DNA of 25,175 nt, from the NCBI GenBank assembly GCA_041552775.1, contig JBFEKH010000024.1, positions 1-25,175 on the forward strand, given 5' to 3'. The number at the start of each line of letters is the position of its first letter. The first letter of the stretch is position 1. Made by a program: the position numbers and the translations under genes. Origin of the DNA: Allopontixanthobacter sp041552775 (GTDB lineage: Bacteria > Pseudomonadota > Alphaproteobacteria > Sphingomonadales > Sphingomonadaceae). This document shows positions 8,275 to 15,174 of the stretch, piece after piece. The notes under the pieces were generated by a model. It was not told the DNA's origin. It searched no databases and saw only the letters and a program-made list of their open reading frames with translations.

Positions 8275-8763
8275 ATGATTCGTAGCTTTGCCATTACGGC
8301 CTGCCTTGGAATGCTTCTGGCGTGCTCGCCGCAGTCAGCCGCCGAGGGAACGCCAGCGGCAGTTTCGGCTGAAATGGTGCTGCATCCCGTTTCCGGACTT
8401 GAAGTGATCCCGCTGACGGTAACGAATGGCAAGAAGGTCCATAAATTCCGGGTCGAAGTGGCCGAAACTCCGAAAGATCAAGCCAAGGGCATGATGTTCC
8501 GCACCAAGATGGGCCCGGACGAAGGAATGATTTTTCCGCGTGATGGTTATTCTCAGGCCAGTTTCTGGATGAAGAATACGCCTCTGTCCCTGGATATCAT
8601 CTTTATTGGCACCGATGGCAGGATCAGCAATATCGCGGCAAATACGGTGCCCTATTCACTCGAATCGGTGACATCGGACGGGATTGCCTCTGCGGTGCTG
8701 GAACTCAATGCCGGGCGCGCGGCGGAACTGGGGATTGTGCCGGGCAACAAGGTGGAATGGTGA
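8275..8763 (+). CDS. DUF192 family lipoprotein
   Basis: A 162-residue secreted protein. The N-terminus is a lipoprotein signal with lipobox LLAC (Cys17), so it is probably anchored in the membrane facing the periplasm. The mature part has the DUF192 core: FRVEVAETPKDQAKGMMFRTKM, then PRDGYSQASFWMKNTPLSLDIIFIG and a final AVLELNAGRAAELGIVPGNKV. Structures of the family are known, but a biochemical role is not. The start directly abuts the recX stop (TAG-ATG), with GAGGA 7 bases upstream inside recX, so the two are co-translated. In related genomes the same protein often precedes NDUFA12 and aat, as it does here. Confidence 0.9.
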   Translation: MIRSFAITACLGMLLACSPQSAAEGTPAAVSAEMVLHPVSGLEVIPLTVTNGKKVHKFRVEVAETPKDQAKGMMFRTKMGPDEGMIFPRDGYSQASFWMKNTPLSLDIIFIGTDGRISNIAANTVPYSLESVTSDGIASAVLELNAGRAAELGIVPGNKVEW

Positions 8764-8848
8764 GCGTGGATATTACCCTTTGCGCCGGTCGGATGTCCGG
8801 TCGCCTTAACTCTTGGCCGGGCGCGGCGAATCGGCTAACCGGCCCGCT

Positions 8849-9247
8849 ATGAGCATTTTGGGAAAGATTTTCACCTGGTGGGACGGCGCCACCATCGGCA
8901 CGCTGCTGAACAGCTGGCGGACCGGCGAGCAAGTTGGCACCGACGCGCAGGGCAATCGCTATTTCCGCGCGCGCAAAACGCCTGCTGGCACGAACGAGCG
9001 CCGCTGGGTCCTCTATGATGGCCCGAATGACGCCAGCCGCGTTCCGCCGGAATGGCATGGTTGGCTGCACGGTCATTTCGTGGACGTTCCCGAGAGCTTT
9101 TTGCCCCCGGCCAAGATCTGGGAAGTGGAATACACTCCCAACGCGACCGGGACTGCCGCTGCCTATCGCCCGCAGGGCGCTCTCGAACGTGGTGGACGCC
9201 GCGCAGGTGCATCCGGGGATTACGAATCTTGGACGCCGGATAGCTGA
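8849..9247 (+). CDS. NDUFA12-like NADH:ubiquinone oxidoreductase subunit
   Basis: A 132-residue protein of the NDUFA12/B17.2 family, an accessory subunit of respiratory complex I kept in alphaproteobacteria and mitochondria. Recognisable parts are the N-terminal FTWWDGATIGTLLNSWRTG, GTDAQGNRYF, then RRWVLYDGPNDASRVPPEWHGWLH and the C-terminal WEVEYTPNATGTAAAYRPQG. The subunit sits on the matrix/cytoplasmic arm of complex I. The ATG at 8849 fits the usual N-terminus; the frame is open twelve codons further back without family similarity. No other nuo gene is nearby, as is usual for this subunit. It is followed two bases later by the DUF2155 gene, so both share a transcript. Confidence 0.92.
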   Translation: MSILGKIFTWWDGATIGTLLNSWRTGEQVGTDAQGNRYFRARKTPAGTNERRWVLYDGPNDASRVPPEWHGWLHGHFVDVPESFLPPAKIWEVEYTPNATGTAAAYRPQGALERGGRRAGASGDYESWTPDS

Positions 9248-9249
9248 TC

Positions 9250-9888
9250 ATGCGCGGCTTTTTTCCCGCCGCAAGGCTGCGCTCGCGGCTGGTTCTGGTA
9301 CCTGCCGTCATGTCTGTAGCGCTGCTTGCGGCGTCCTGTTCCTCCGACGCGACTGCGCCGGAGGCTGAAGAAACCGACATTCCTGCCGAATTGCAGCAGA
9401 AACCCGCCGCGCCGACGGCTGGCATGGCGATTGATGCCGCGTCCGGTACGCCGATGGGCGAACGCGTCGCAACGATCGGGCTGCTGAACAAACGCAACAA
9501 TGTCTCGCAGGACCTGACCATGAAGCCGGGCGAATCGCGCCGTCTGGGCAATGTAATCGTCCGGCTGGCCGCTTGCGAGCGCACGCCGGTGTGGGAATTG
9601 CCCAACGAAGCCGGAGCCTTCGTTCAGGTCCTGGTGCGCGATACCGGCGGCGAAAGGGCATGGCGCAAGGTATTTTCCGGTTGGCTGTTCAAACGCTCCC
9701 CATCACTCAACGTGGTCGAACACCCGATTTACGATGTCTGGGTGAAGGATTGCGCGATGAGCTTCCCGGGCGAGGAAAAGCCGGTGGCTTCCTCCAGCGA
9801 GAAGCCGGCAGCGAAGCCTGCCCCTGCGGCAACCCCGTCTCCGGCGGCGGAACCACCGGCCGAAGCTGCGCCCACCAACGCAGAATAG
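9250..9888 (+). CDS. DUF2155 family exported protein
   Basis: A 212-residue exported protein. A basic-hydrophobic signal sequence ends near LLAASC (Cys30), which could be a lipobox. The DUF2155 domain spans about residues 75-175: ATIGLLNKRNNVSQDLTMKPGE, a Cys in RLAACERTPVWE, GWLFKRSPSLNVVEHPIYDVWVKDC with a second Cys that may pair with the first. It ends in a low-complexity Ala/Pro/Glu tail. The family has no proven function and is alphaproteobacterial. The start is two bases after the NDUFA12 stop. The last 160 bases, including the domain end and the tail, are antisense to the end of aat. Confidence 0.88.
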   Translation: MRGFFPAARLRSRLVLVPAVMSVALLAASCSSDATAPEAEETDIPAELQQKPAAPTAGMAIDAASGTPMGERVATIGLLNKRNNVSQDLTMKPGESRRLGNVIVRLAACERTPVWELPNEAGAFVQVLVRDTGGERAWRKVFSGWLFKRSPSLNVVEHPIYDVWVKDCAMSFPGEEKPVASSSEKPAAKPAPAATPSPAAEPPAEAAPTNAE

Positions 9889-10514
9889 GCCTGTGGAAGG
9901 CTTAGCCGCGGTTCTCTGCGCGCTTGCTCGACCAATCCGAGATAACTGTTCTGAGGCATCGCCACCGCGCCCATGGAGGCGAGGTGATCGGTCATGAACT
10001 GGCAATCGAGCAGCCGCATTCCCGCCTGCCGCATGATCGCCACCAGCCAGGCCAGCGCCACTTTCGAGGCATTGTCGGCGCGGCTGAACATGCTCTCGCC
10101 GCAAAACACGGAATCGAAGCCGACGCCGTAGAGCCCGCCGACCAACCGGTCATCCTGCCAGCACTCGATCGAATGTGCATGGCCTGCCTCATGCAGTGCA
10201 ACGTAGCTGGCGGCGATCCGGTGACTGATCCAGCTACCGCCCGGTTCATCCCGCGGCGCAGCGCATTCATCCACTACATCGGCAAAGGCGGTGTTGCAGG
10301 TCACCCGGAAGCGGTCCTGCCGGATGATCTTGGCCAATGATCTGGCACATCGGAAGCCGTCCAGCGGGATGATCGCCCGTTCCTTGGGCTCGACCCAGAA
10401 CAGTTCGGGATCATCGCGGCTATCGGCCATCGGGAAAATGCCGCTGCGATATGCCATCAGCAGCAAGTCGGCCGGGATCAGGGGCAGGTCAGTTGGCTTG
10501 GACGGGGCGTGCAT
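9729..10514 (-). CDS. aat: Leucyl/phenylalanyl-tRNA-protein transferase
   Basis: Adds Leu or Phe from aminoacyl-tRNA to proteins with N-terminal Arg or Lys, marking them for ClpAP by the N-end rule. Family motifs: LLLMAYRSGIFPMA, ELFWVEPKERAIIPLDGFR, GGSWISHRIAASYVALHEAGHAHSIE, GGLYGVGFDSVFCGESMFSRADNASKVALAWL, LLDCQFMTDHLASMGAVAMPQNSYL. With the ATG at 10514 it has 261 residues; in-frame ATGs at 10526 and 10559 are possible. E. coli Aat has 234. The extra length is a tail after about residue 205: first RREPRLSLPQAYSALVG, then a Gly/Ala-rich stretch and SLEEATGFSSPGKLIAQSFTQTS. That tail lies antisense to DUF2155, so the stop position may have drifted. Confidence 0.9.
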   Translation of the reverse strand: MHAPSKPTDLPLIPADLLLMAYRSGIFPMADSRDDPELFWVEPKERAIIPLDGFRCARSLAKIIRQDRFRVTCNTAFADVVDECAAPRDEPGGSWISHRIAASYVALHEAGHAHSIECWQDDRLVGGLYGVGFDSVFCGESMFSRADNASKVALAWLVAIMRQAGMRLLDCQFMTDHLASMGAVAMPQNSYLGLVEQARREPRLSLPQAYSALVGAASAGGSAAGDGVAAGAGFAAGFSLEEATGFSSPGKLIAQSFTQTS

Positions 10515-10601
10515 GATATGATCCATATAGGCCATGTACCTGGGATCGTGCCAGCCCATGTGGCTGGATTACACGAATCTTCGGTTCACTGCCAAGGCGG
10601 C

Positions 10602-10630
10602 TTGCCATCTTTCACGCATCGCTCTAGATG
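10602..10630 (+). promoter_or_regulatory. Possible promoter of tRNA-Trp
   Basis: TTGCCA (10602-10607) and TAGATG (10625-10630) are spaced by exactly 17 bases, 29 bases before the tRNA. The -35 match is good, the -10 match weak. Inferred from spacing only. Confidence 0.35.
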
Positions 10631-10659
10631 CCCGGCTGCCTCAAGGCTGAAATGCCTGT

Positions 10660-10735
10660 AGGAGTGTAGCTCAGTTGGTAGAGCATCGGTCTCCAAAACC
10701 GAGGGCCCACGGTTCGAGTCCGTGCACTCCTGCCA
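10660..10735 (+). tRNA. trnW: tRNA-Trp (anticodon CCA)
   Basis: A complete 76-base cloverleaf with encoded CCA. The acceptor stem AGGAGTG (10660-10666) pairs with CACTCCT (10725-10731), discriminator G. The anticodon stem is TCGGT/ACCGA (10686-10690 with 10698-10702), the loop CTCCAAA with anticodon CCA at 10693-10695, and the T-arm ACGGTTCGAGTCCGT. It reads the UGG codon. In many proteobacteria tRNA-Trp lies directly before secE-nusG; here a 2.2-kb stretch with two genes separates them. Confidence 0.97.
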
Positions 10736-10932
10736 GGCAGTTTTCCCGAAAATTTGCCGGATTCGTCCAATTAGCATGCTGTGCATTGCGGTATATTGGC
10801 GCTGTGGCTCCGCGTTAAGATTTGTTGAATCTGCCGTTTCATTGCGGTGCAGGAGGCATTCATCGCTGGAACCATACGATGAGTCGTTCATTACTAGAGA
10901 CAGGTCGCACAACCACAACAGAGGAGTTGATT

Positions 10933-11082
10933 ATGAGCAGCATCAGTTTTCGTAGCAGCCGCCCTGACGGTTGGACGGTCCCACGCCCGCATCGCGATGC
11001 CAGCCTGCGCTTCCGTGCGCACGGCCCAATTCAGCCGATGAGCCAGCCAAGCCTGCTTGCACGCCTGCTTGGCAAGCGTTGA
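10933..11082 (+). CDS. Small protein of 49 residues, function unknown
   Basis: A short basic protein beginning MSSISFRSSRPDGWTVPRPH and ending MSQPSLLARLLGKR. I do not recognise a described family. It has no membrane segment or signal sequence; it is rich in Arg, Ser and Pro, with a possible amphipathic C-terminal helix (PSLLARLLGKR). Evidence that it is real: a near-ideal ribosome binding site GAGGAG (10921-10926) six bases before the ATG, and a strong terminator about 40 bases after the stop. The frame is open further upstream to 10822, but no other start has comparable signals. It stands alone between tRNA-Trp and the convergent symporter gene. It could be a ribosome- or nucleic-acid-associated small protein; that is speculation. 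Confidence 0.65.
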   Translation: MSSISFRSSRPDGWTVPRPHRDASLRFRAHGPIQPMSQPSLLARLLGKR

Positions 11083-11124
11083 AGCAGCAAGGTTTGGCGA
11101 ATAGCCAGCAAGTCTTCCAGGCAC

Positions 11125-11163
11125 AAAAAAGGGCCGGTCACGCGAATGACCGGCCCCTTTTTT
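11125..11163. terminator. Bidirectional rho-independent terminator
   Basis: A perfect 10-base stem, GGGCCGGTCA (11131-11140) with TGACCGGCCC (11147-11156), and a 6-base loop. Six A precede it and six T follow, so it works on both strands: for the 49-residue gene on the plus strand and the symporter gene on the minus strand. Confidence 0.93.
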
Positions 11164-11181
11164 GTCTGAATACGCATGCTC

Positions 11182-12699
11182 TTAGTATTCTTCGGGTTCT
11201 TCGGGCGTTTTGGCCAGATGGTCTTTCCCTGCGGTCTTGTCGCCCTTCGCCAGTTTGAATACGACGCCGGATAGCAGCGCCAGCGCCAGCAAGTTGGGCA
11301 GGGCCATCGCCGCGTTGGAAATGTCACCCAGTCGCCAGACAAGCTCCGATGGTTGCGCTGCGCCGATGAAGATCGCCAGACACCAGATCACCCGCCAGAT
11401 AATATGCAACGTCTTTTCGCCGCGCAATGTCGATCCCGGGATCCGGTCGTAGATGAAGGTGATCGCCCGTTCCCCGTAATAGCTCCAGGTGAGCAGCGTG
11501 GTGAACACGAACAGCAGCAGCGCCACGCTGGCCACCAATGTTCCCAGCGGAACACTGCCCACTTCGAACGGGAAGGCGGCGGCGAAGGCTCCCGATGTCA
11601 TCGCAAAGCCGGTCAGATCCGATTGCCACGCATGGAGGACCGACTGGCCGCCACCGGTGAATTTGCCTTCCACCGTCAGGATCACCAGCGCGGTCATCGT
11701 GCAGATGACGACCGTATCGATAAATGTGCCAAGCATCGCCATGCGGCCCTGCTGTTCAGGATCGTTGGTCTGCGCCACGGCGTGGGCGATCGGGGTGGAG
11801 CCCTGGCCCGCCTCGTTCGAGAACAGCCCGCGCGCCACGCCGGCACGCAGCGCGATGATGATCGCCGCACCCACGAAGCCGCCGGTCGCCGCCTGCGGGT
11901 TGAACGCGCCGTAGAAAATCCGGCCAAAGGTTTCGGGCAGGTCGGCGAAGTTTAGGATCACCGCCAGAAGCGCCATCGCGATATAGGCGGCCGCCATTGT
12001 CGGCACCAGTTTCTCCGCAATGTTGCCGATCGACTTGATCCCGCCGATGATGACCACGAAAACCGCAATGGCAACGATGATGCCGCCCAGCCATTCCTCG
12101 ATGCCGAACAGTTCGTTGAGCCCGTCCGCCACGGCGTTGGACTGGATCGCATTGCCGGTGACCAGCGCGGAAAACAGAGTGCCGATGCAGAAGATGATCG
12201 CCAGCCAGGTGAATTTGGGGCCGAGGCCGAGCATGATGTAGCTCATCGGTCCGCCGCGATACGTCCCGTCCGACGTTGTTTCACGGTAGCGGATGGCCAG
12301 CGACCCTTCGGCAAAGGCCAGAGCCATGCCGAACAGCGCGGTGACCCACATCCAGAAGATAGCACCCGGCCCACCCAGCGTGATCGCGGTGGCGACCCCG
12401 GCCAGATTACCAGTGCCGACTTGGCCCGAGAGTGCGGTCGAAAGGGCTGCGAACGGGGAAATCTCGCCCGCACCCGAAGCTTTCCTACCCTTGAAGAGTC
12501 CGGCAAAAGCGCTACCGAGCTTGGTAATCGGGTAGAACCGCAGGCCGATCATCATCCACAAGCCCATGCCCAGCAGGACAATGATCATTGGCGGAAATGG
12601 TAGCACTTCCTGCCCGTTCCACAGACCGGCCCAAATAAAATCGGATACGTTGGTAACTGGTGCGATCCAGGCTTCTGGCCCGGTCAAATTTGCGGCCAT
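11182..12699 (-). CDS. Sodium:alanine/glycine symporter (AGCS family)
   Basis: A 505-residue inner-membrane amino acid carrier of the alanine-or-glycine:cation symporter family, importing small amino acids with sodium. About eleven hydrophobic segments are visible. Family marks are ALSGQVGTGNLAGVATAITLGGPGAIFWMW, TYRGGPMSYIMLGLG, FSNEAGQGSTPIAHAVAQT and the C-terminal WRLGDISNAAMALPNLLAL. I chose the ATG at 12699, with AGGGGA about nine bases upstream; an ATG at 12717 adds six residues. It is on the opposite strand to its neighbours and sits between tRNA-Trp and secE, so it looks like an insertion into an otherwise conserved neighbourhood. It ends 18 bases before the shared bidirectional terminator. 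Substrate preference is inferred from the family. Confidence 0.92.
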   Translation of the reverse strand: MAANLTGPEAWIAPVTNVSDFIWAGLWNGQEVLPFPPMIIVLLGMGLWMMIGLRFYPITKLGSAFAGLFKGRKASGAGEISPFAALSTALSGQVGTGNLAGVATAITLGGPGAIFWMWVTALFGMALAFAEGSLAIRYRETTSDGTYRGGPMSYIMLGLGPKFTWLAIIFCIGTLFSALVTGNAIQSNAVADGLNELFGIEEWLGGIIVAIAVFVVIIGGIKSIGNIAEKLVPTMAAAYIAMALLAVILNFADLPETFGRIFYGAFNPQAATGGFVGAAIIIALRAGVARGLFSNEAGQGSTPIAHAVAQTNDPEQQGRMAMLGTFIDTVVICTMTALVILTVEGKFTGGGQSVLHAWQSDLTGFAMTSGAFAAAFPFEVGSVPLGTLVASVALLLFVFTTLLTWSYYGERAITFIYDRIPGSTLRGEKTLHIIWRVIWCLAIFIGAAQPSELVWRLGDISNAAMALPNLLALALLSGVVFKLAKGDKTAGKDHLAKTPEEPEEY

Positions 12700-12876
12700 T
12701 AAGCTGCGTCCCCTCATGCTAACCTGTCAAGCGAGGTATGCTAAAGGCGGCACGCAGACAATGCCAGCCCCAAAGTACCCACTTTCGACAGACACTAACT
12801 CCCAACTCGTCAGGCTCTTGCGTTTGGCGCATTGCCCGCCTAAGTGAGCGCTGTCTTCCGACATTAGTTGGTGTTA

Positions 12877-12903
12877 CAGCCCCTCCCGGACTTGAACCGG
12901 GGC
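12877..12903 (-). other. tRNA T-arm-like hairpin upstream of secE
   Basis: On the minus strand CCCGG-TTCAAGT-CCGGG forms a 5-base stem with a 7-base loop that fits the tRNA T-loop consensus, followed by AGGGGCTG in acceptor position. No matching 5' acceptor strand or good D- and anticodon arms can be found, so it is at best a tRNA remnant. It may equally be a chance hairpin in the secE leader. Confidence 0.3.
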
Positions 12904-12964
12904 GGCAATAACCCCATCCCGTAAGACAGGTATTATTCGAGTTAAGCAGCAAGAGCGCGAGCAA

Positions 12965-13159
12965 ATGGCCAAGAACAGCCCCGGGCAATTTTTCAGCCAG
13001 GTCAAAACAGAAGCCAGCAAGGTGGTATGGCCCACCCGGCAAGAAACCGTGACCACGGCGATTTTCGTCGGGATCATGATGGTGATTATGTCGCTTTTCT
13101 TCCTCGGCATCGATTCGGTTTTCGGCGCACTGGTTCGCTGGCTGCTAACTCTGGCTTAA
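12965..13159 (+). CDS. secE: Preprotein translocase subunit SecE
   Basis: A 64-residue protein with the short, single-span SecE form. The amphipathic N-terminal helix has the conserved FFSQVKTEASKVVWPTRQET, followed by one membrane segment (about residues 30-60). SecE clamps SecY in the inner-membrane protein-export channel. The order secE-nusG-rplK-rplA is typical and supports the call. The 245 bases upstream hold no gene; they contain the T-arm-like hairpin. nusG follows after 52 bases. Confidence 0.95.
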   Translation: MAKNSPGQFFSQVKTEASKVVWPTRQETVTTAIFVGIMMVIMSLFFLGIDSVFGALVRWLLTLA

Positions 13160-13211
13160 ATTTCCGGTCCGGCCCTGGTTCGGACACAGACTTTCTAAAC
13201 GGGATACTTTA

Positions 13212-13748
13212 ATGGCTCGCTGGTACATCATCCACGCCTATTCGGGTTTCGAGAACAAGGTTCGAGAAGCAATTATTTCCGAAGCTGAACGGCTCGGCCT
13301 GTCCGAAGCGGTGGAAGAGGTCGAAGTGCCGACGGAAACCATTACCGAGGTAAAGCGCGGCAAGAAGGTCCAGGTCGAGCGCAAGTTCATGCCGGGCTAT
13401 GTGCTGGCCAAGCTAACGATGACCGACGATGTCTATCACTTGGTGAAAAACACCCCGAAAGTGACTGGCTTCCTGGGCTCCAACAACAAGCCGCAGCCGA
13501 TCACCGACAAGGAAGCCGCGCGCTATTTTGGCGGCGTGGAAGAAGCCAAATCGGCTCCGAAAAAGCAGGTCAGCGTCGAATACGAAATCGGCGATTCGGT
13601 CAAAGTGCTCGACGGTCCATTCGCCAGCTTCACTGGCGTGGTGGAAGAACTCGACTTCGACAAGAACAAGGTCAAGGTCTCGGTCTCCATCTTCGGCCGT
13701 GCGACACCGGTCGAACTGGACTTCGAACAGGTCGAACTGGCTAAGTAA
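13212..13748 (+). CDS. nusG: Transcription termination/antitermination protein NusG
   Basis: A 178-residue NusG. The N-terminal NGN domain begins RWYIIHAYSGFENKVREAI and includes RKFMPGYVLAKLTM (about 58-70) and TPKVTGFLG (81-89). The C-terminal KOW domain (about 127-178) contains GDSVKVLDGPFASFTGVVEELD and ends VELDFEQVEL. It binds RNA polymerase at the clamp and links it to Rho or to ribosomal protein S10. Length and domain order are standard. It lies between secE and the rplK leader, consistent with a common transcript. Confidence 0.97.
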   Translation: MARWYIIHAYSGFENKVREAIISEAERLGLSEAVEEVEVPTETITEVKRGKKVQVERKFMPGYVLAKLTMTDDVYHLVKNTPKVTGFLGSNNKPQPITDKEAARYFGGVEEAKSAPKKQVSVEYEIGDSVKVLDGPFASFTGVVEELDFDKNKVKVSVSIFGRATPVELDFEQVELAK

Positions 13749-13779
13749 TTTCTTGAATTCGGCGGGTCGTTCGATTATT

Positions 13780-13841
13780 GGCCTGCCTTCCCAAGCAATA
13801 GCGACGGAAAGCCCCATTTCGGGGATGCGGGAGGAAGGGCC
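13780..13841 (+). promoter_or_regulatory. Probable L1-type autoregulatory leader before rplK
   Basis: The 167-base nusG-rplK gap contains a long hairpin. CCTTCC (13786-13791) pairs with GGAAGG (13833-13838), extended by GGC/GCC (13780-13782 with 13839-13841). An inner stem CCCC/GGGG (13812-13815, 13821-13824) is separated by an asymmetric internal loop holding GGAAAG on one side and GATGCGGGA on the other. This resembles the rRNA-mimicking site through which L1 represses the L11-L1 operon. Position fits; identity is inferred from memory of the motif. Confidence 0.45.
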
Positions 13842-13915
13842 TCAAACCCTTTCGTCTTACCGCTTAACATGAGTTCCTGCCTAGGCAGGGGCGACAGTGT
13901 GAAAGGAGGCCCATC

Positions 13916-14347
13916 GTGGCCAAGAAAATTGAAGCCTACATTAAGTTGCAGGTGCCAGCCGGCGCTGCAAATCCATCTCCGCCAATCGGCCCTGCATTGG
14001 GTCAGCGCGGCGTGAACATCATGGAATTCTGCAAGGCGTTCAACGCCGCATCGCAGGAAATGGAAAAGGGCGCTCCGATCCCTACGGTTATCACCGTATA
14101 TGCGGACCGTTCGTTCACTTTCGTGACCAAGACCCCGCCCGCCAGCTACTTTCTGAAGAAAGCTGCCAAGCTGAAATCCGGTTCGAAAGAGCCGGGCAAG
14201 ATTTCCGCCGGAACGATCAAACGTTCGCAGGTTCGTGAAATCGCCGAAGCAAAGATGGCCGATCTCAATGCAAATGATCTCGACCAGGCAACCCTGATCA
14301 TCGAAGGCTCCGCGCGTTCGATGGGTCTCCAAGTGGTGGAGGGCTAA
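13916..14347 (+). CDS. rplK: 50S ribosomal protein L11
   Basis: A 143-residue L11, part of the GTPase-associated centre of the large subunit. The N-terminal domain has AYIKLQVPAGAANPSPPIGPALGQRGVNIMEFCKAFN. The C-terminal rRNA-binding domain includes KTPPASYFLKKAAKLKSGS and ends ARSMGLQVVEG. The start codon is GTG, fixed by an excellent AAAGGAGG eight bases upstream and by the conserved MAKKIEAY start. It begins the rplK-rplA pair (4 bases to rplA). A hairpin leader upstream suggests feedback control by L1. Confidence 0.97.
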   Translation: MAKKIEAYIKLQVPAGAANPSPPIGPALGQRGVNIMEFCKAFNAASQEMEKGAPIPTVITVYADRSFTFVTKTPPASYFLKKAAKLKSGSKEPGKISAGTIKRSQVREIAEAKMADLNANDLDQATLIIEGSARSMGLQVVEG

Positions 14348-14351
14348 GAAC

Positions 14352-15050
14352 ATGGCTAAACTGACCAAGACACAGAAGCTGCGGATCGAAAAGCTCGACC
14401 CGGAAGCGATGTATAATTTCGACGATGCGCTGAAGACGTTGCGCGAACATTCGAAGAAGAAGTTCGACGAGACGATTGAAGTCGCGATGAACCTCGGCGT
14501 CGATCCGCGTCACGCAGACCAGATGGTCCGCGGCATGGTATCGCTGCCTTCGGGTACCGGTAAAGACGTCAAGGTTGCCGTGTTTGCCCGCGGCGAAAAT
14601 GCGGACAAGGCATTGGCTGCCGGCGCCGACAAGGTTGGCGCCGAAGACCTGATGGAAGACATGCAGAACGGCAATCTCGATTATGACCGCGTGATCGCCA
14701 CGCCGGACATGATGGGCGTTGTTGGCCGTCTGGGTAAGGTACTGGGTCCCAAGGGCTTGATGCCGAACCCCAAGCTGGGCACCGTCACGCCGAACGTGGA
14801 GCAAGCCGTAAAGGACGCCAAGGGCGGCCAGGTTGAATTCCGTGTTGAAAAGCAGGGCATCATTCACAGCGGCATCGGCAAGATGTCCTTCTCTGACGAT
14901 CAGCTGAAGGCCAACTTCCTCGCATTCACCGGCGCGATTGCCCGTGCGAAGCCTTCGGGCGCCAAGGGCAAGTACATCCAGAAGGTCTCGCTGACCTCGT
15001 CGATGGGCCCCGGCCTGAAGATCGACAATGCGGGTATCGAAGGGGCGTAA
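14352..15050 (+). CDS. rplA: 50S ribosomal protein L1
   Basis: A 232-residue L1, which forms the mobile stalk guiding deacylated tRNA out of the E site, and which in many bacteria represses its own operon. Family motifs are VDPRHADQMVRGMVSLPSGTGK, AVFARGENADKALAAGAD, then MGVVGRLGKVLGPKGLMPNPKLGTVTPNV and VEFRVEKQGIIHSGIGKMSF, ending SSMGPGLKIDN. Standard length, ATG four bases after rplK. It is the last gene of the run; a hairpin and terminator follow instead of rplJ. Confidence 0.97.
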   Translation: MAKLTKTQKLRIEKLDPEAMYNFDDALKTLREHSKKKFDETIEVAMNLGVDPRHADQMVRGMVSLPSGTGKDVKVAVFARGENADKALAAGADKVGAEDLMEDMQNGNLDYDRVIATPDMMGVVGRLGKVLGPKGLMPNPKLGTVTPNVEQAVKDAKGGQVEFRVEKQGIIHSGIGKMSFSDDQLKANFLAFTGAIARAKPSGAKGKYIQKVSLTSSMGPGLKIDNAGIEGA

Positions 15051-15058
15051 CTGGTTTA

Positions 15059-15130
15059 GCCTCAAGCGCCGGCGGGACCATTCGGCCCCCTGTGCTTTCG
15101 CGACTAACAAAAGGTCCAGAGGCTTGAGGC
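15059..15130 (+). ncRNA. Nested hairpin after rplA, possible L10-leader-like element
   Basis: GCCTCAAGC (15059-15067) pairs perfectly with GCTTGAGGC (15122-15130). Inside it GGACC (15075-15079) pairs with GGTCC (15113-15117), leaving an asymmetric internal loop of 7 and 4 bases. In many bacteria this spot is the L10 leader before rplJ-rplL; here no rplJ follows and a terminator is 12 bases downstream. Structure is seen; identity is a guess. Confidence 0.35.
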
Positions 15131-15142
15131 AAAGGCAAAGAC

Positions 15143-15174
15143 GGCCGGAGGGGGAAACCTCTCCGGCCTTTTTT
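15143..15174 (+). terminator. Rho-independent terminator of the rplKA operon
   Basis: GGCCGGAG (15143-15150) pairs with CTCCGGCC (15161-15168); the stem extends by GGG with CCT to a GAAA tetraloop, and six T follow. There is no A-run before it, so it acts on the plus strand. It overlaps the last two bases of the convergent acyltransferase gene. Confidence 0.92.

Noticed and set aside
12818..12846. Possible secE promoter TTGCGT with TAAGTG spaced by 17 bases
   Set aside because: The -10 match is too weak to report as a feature; a promoter must exist in this interval, but its place is unclear.
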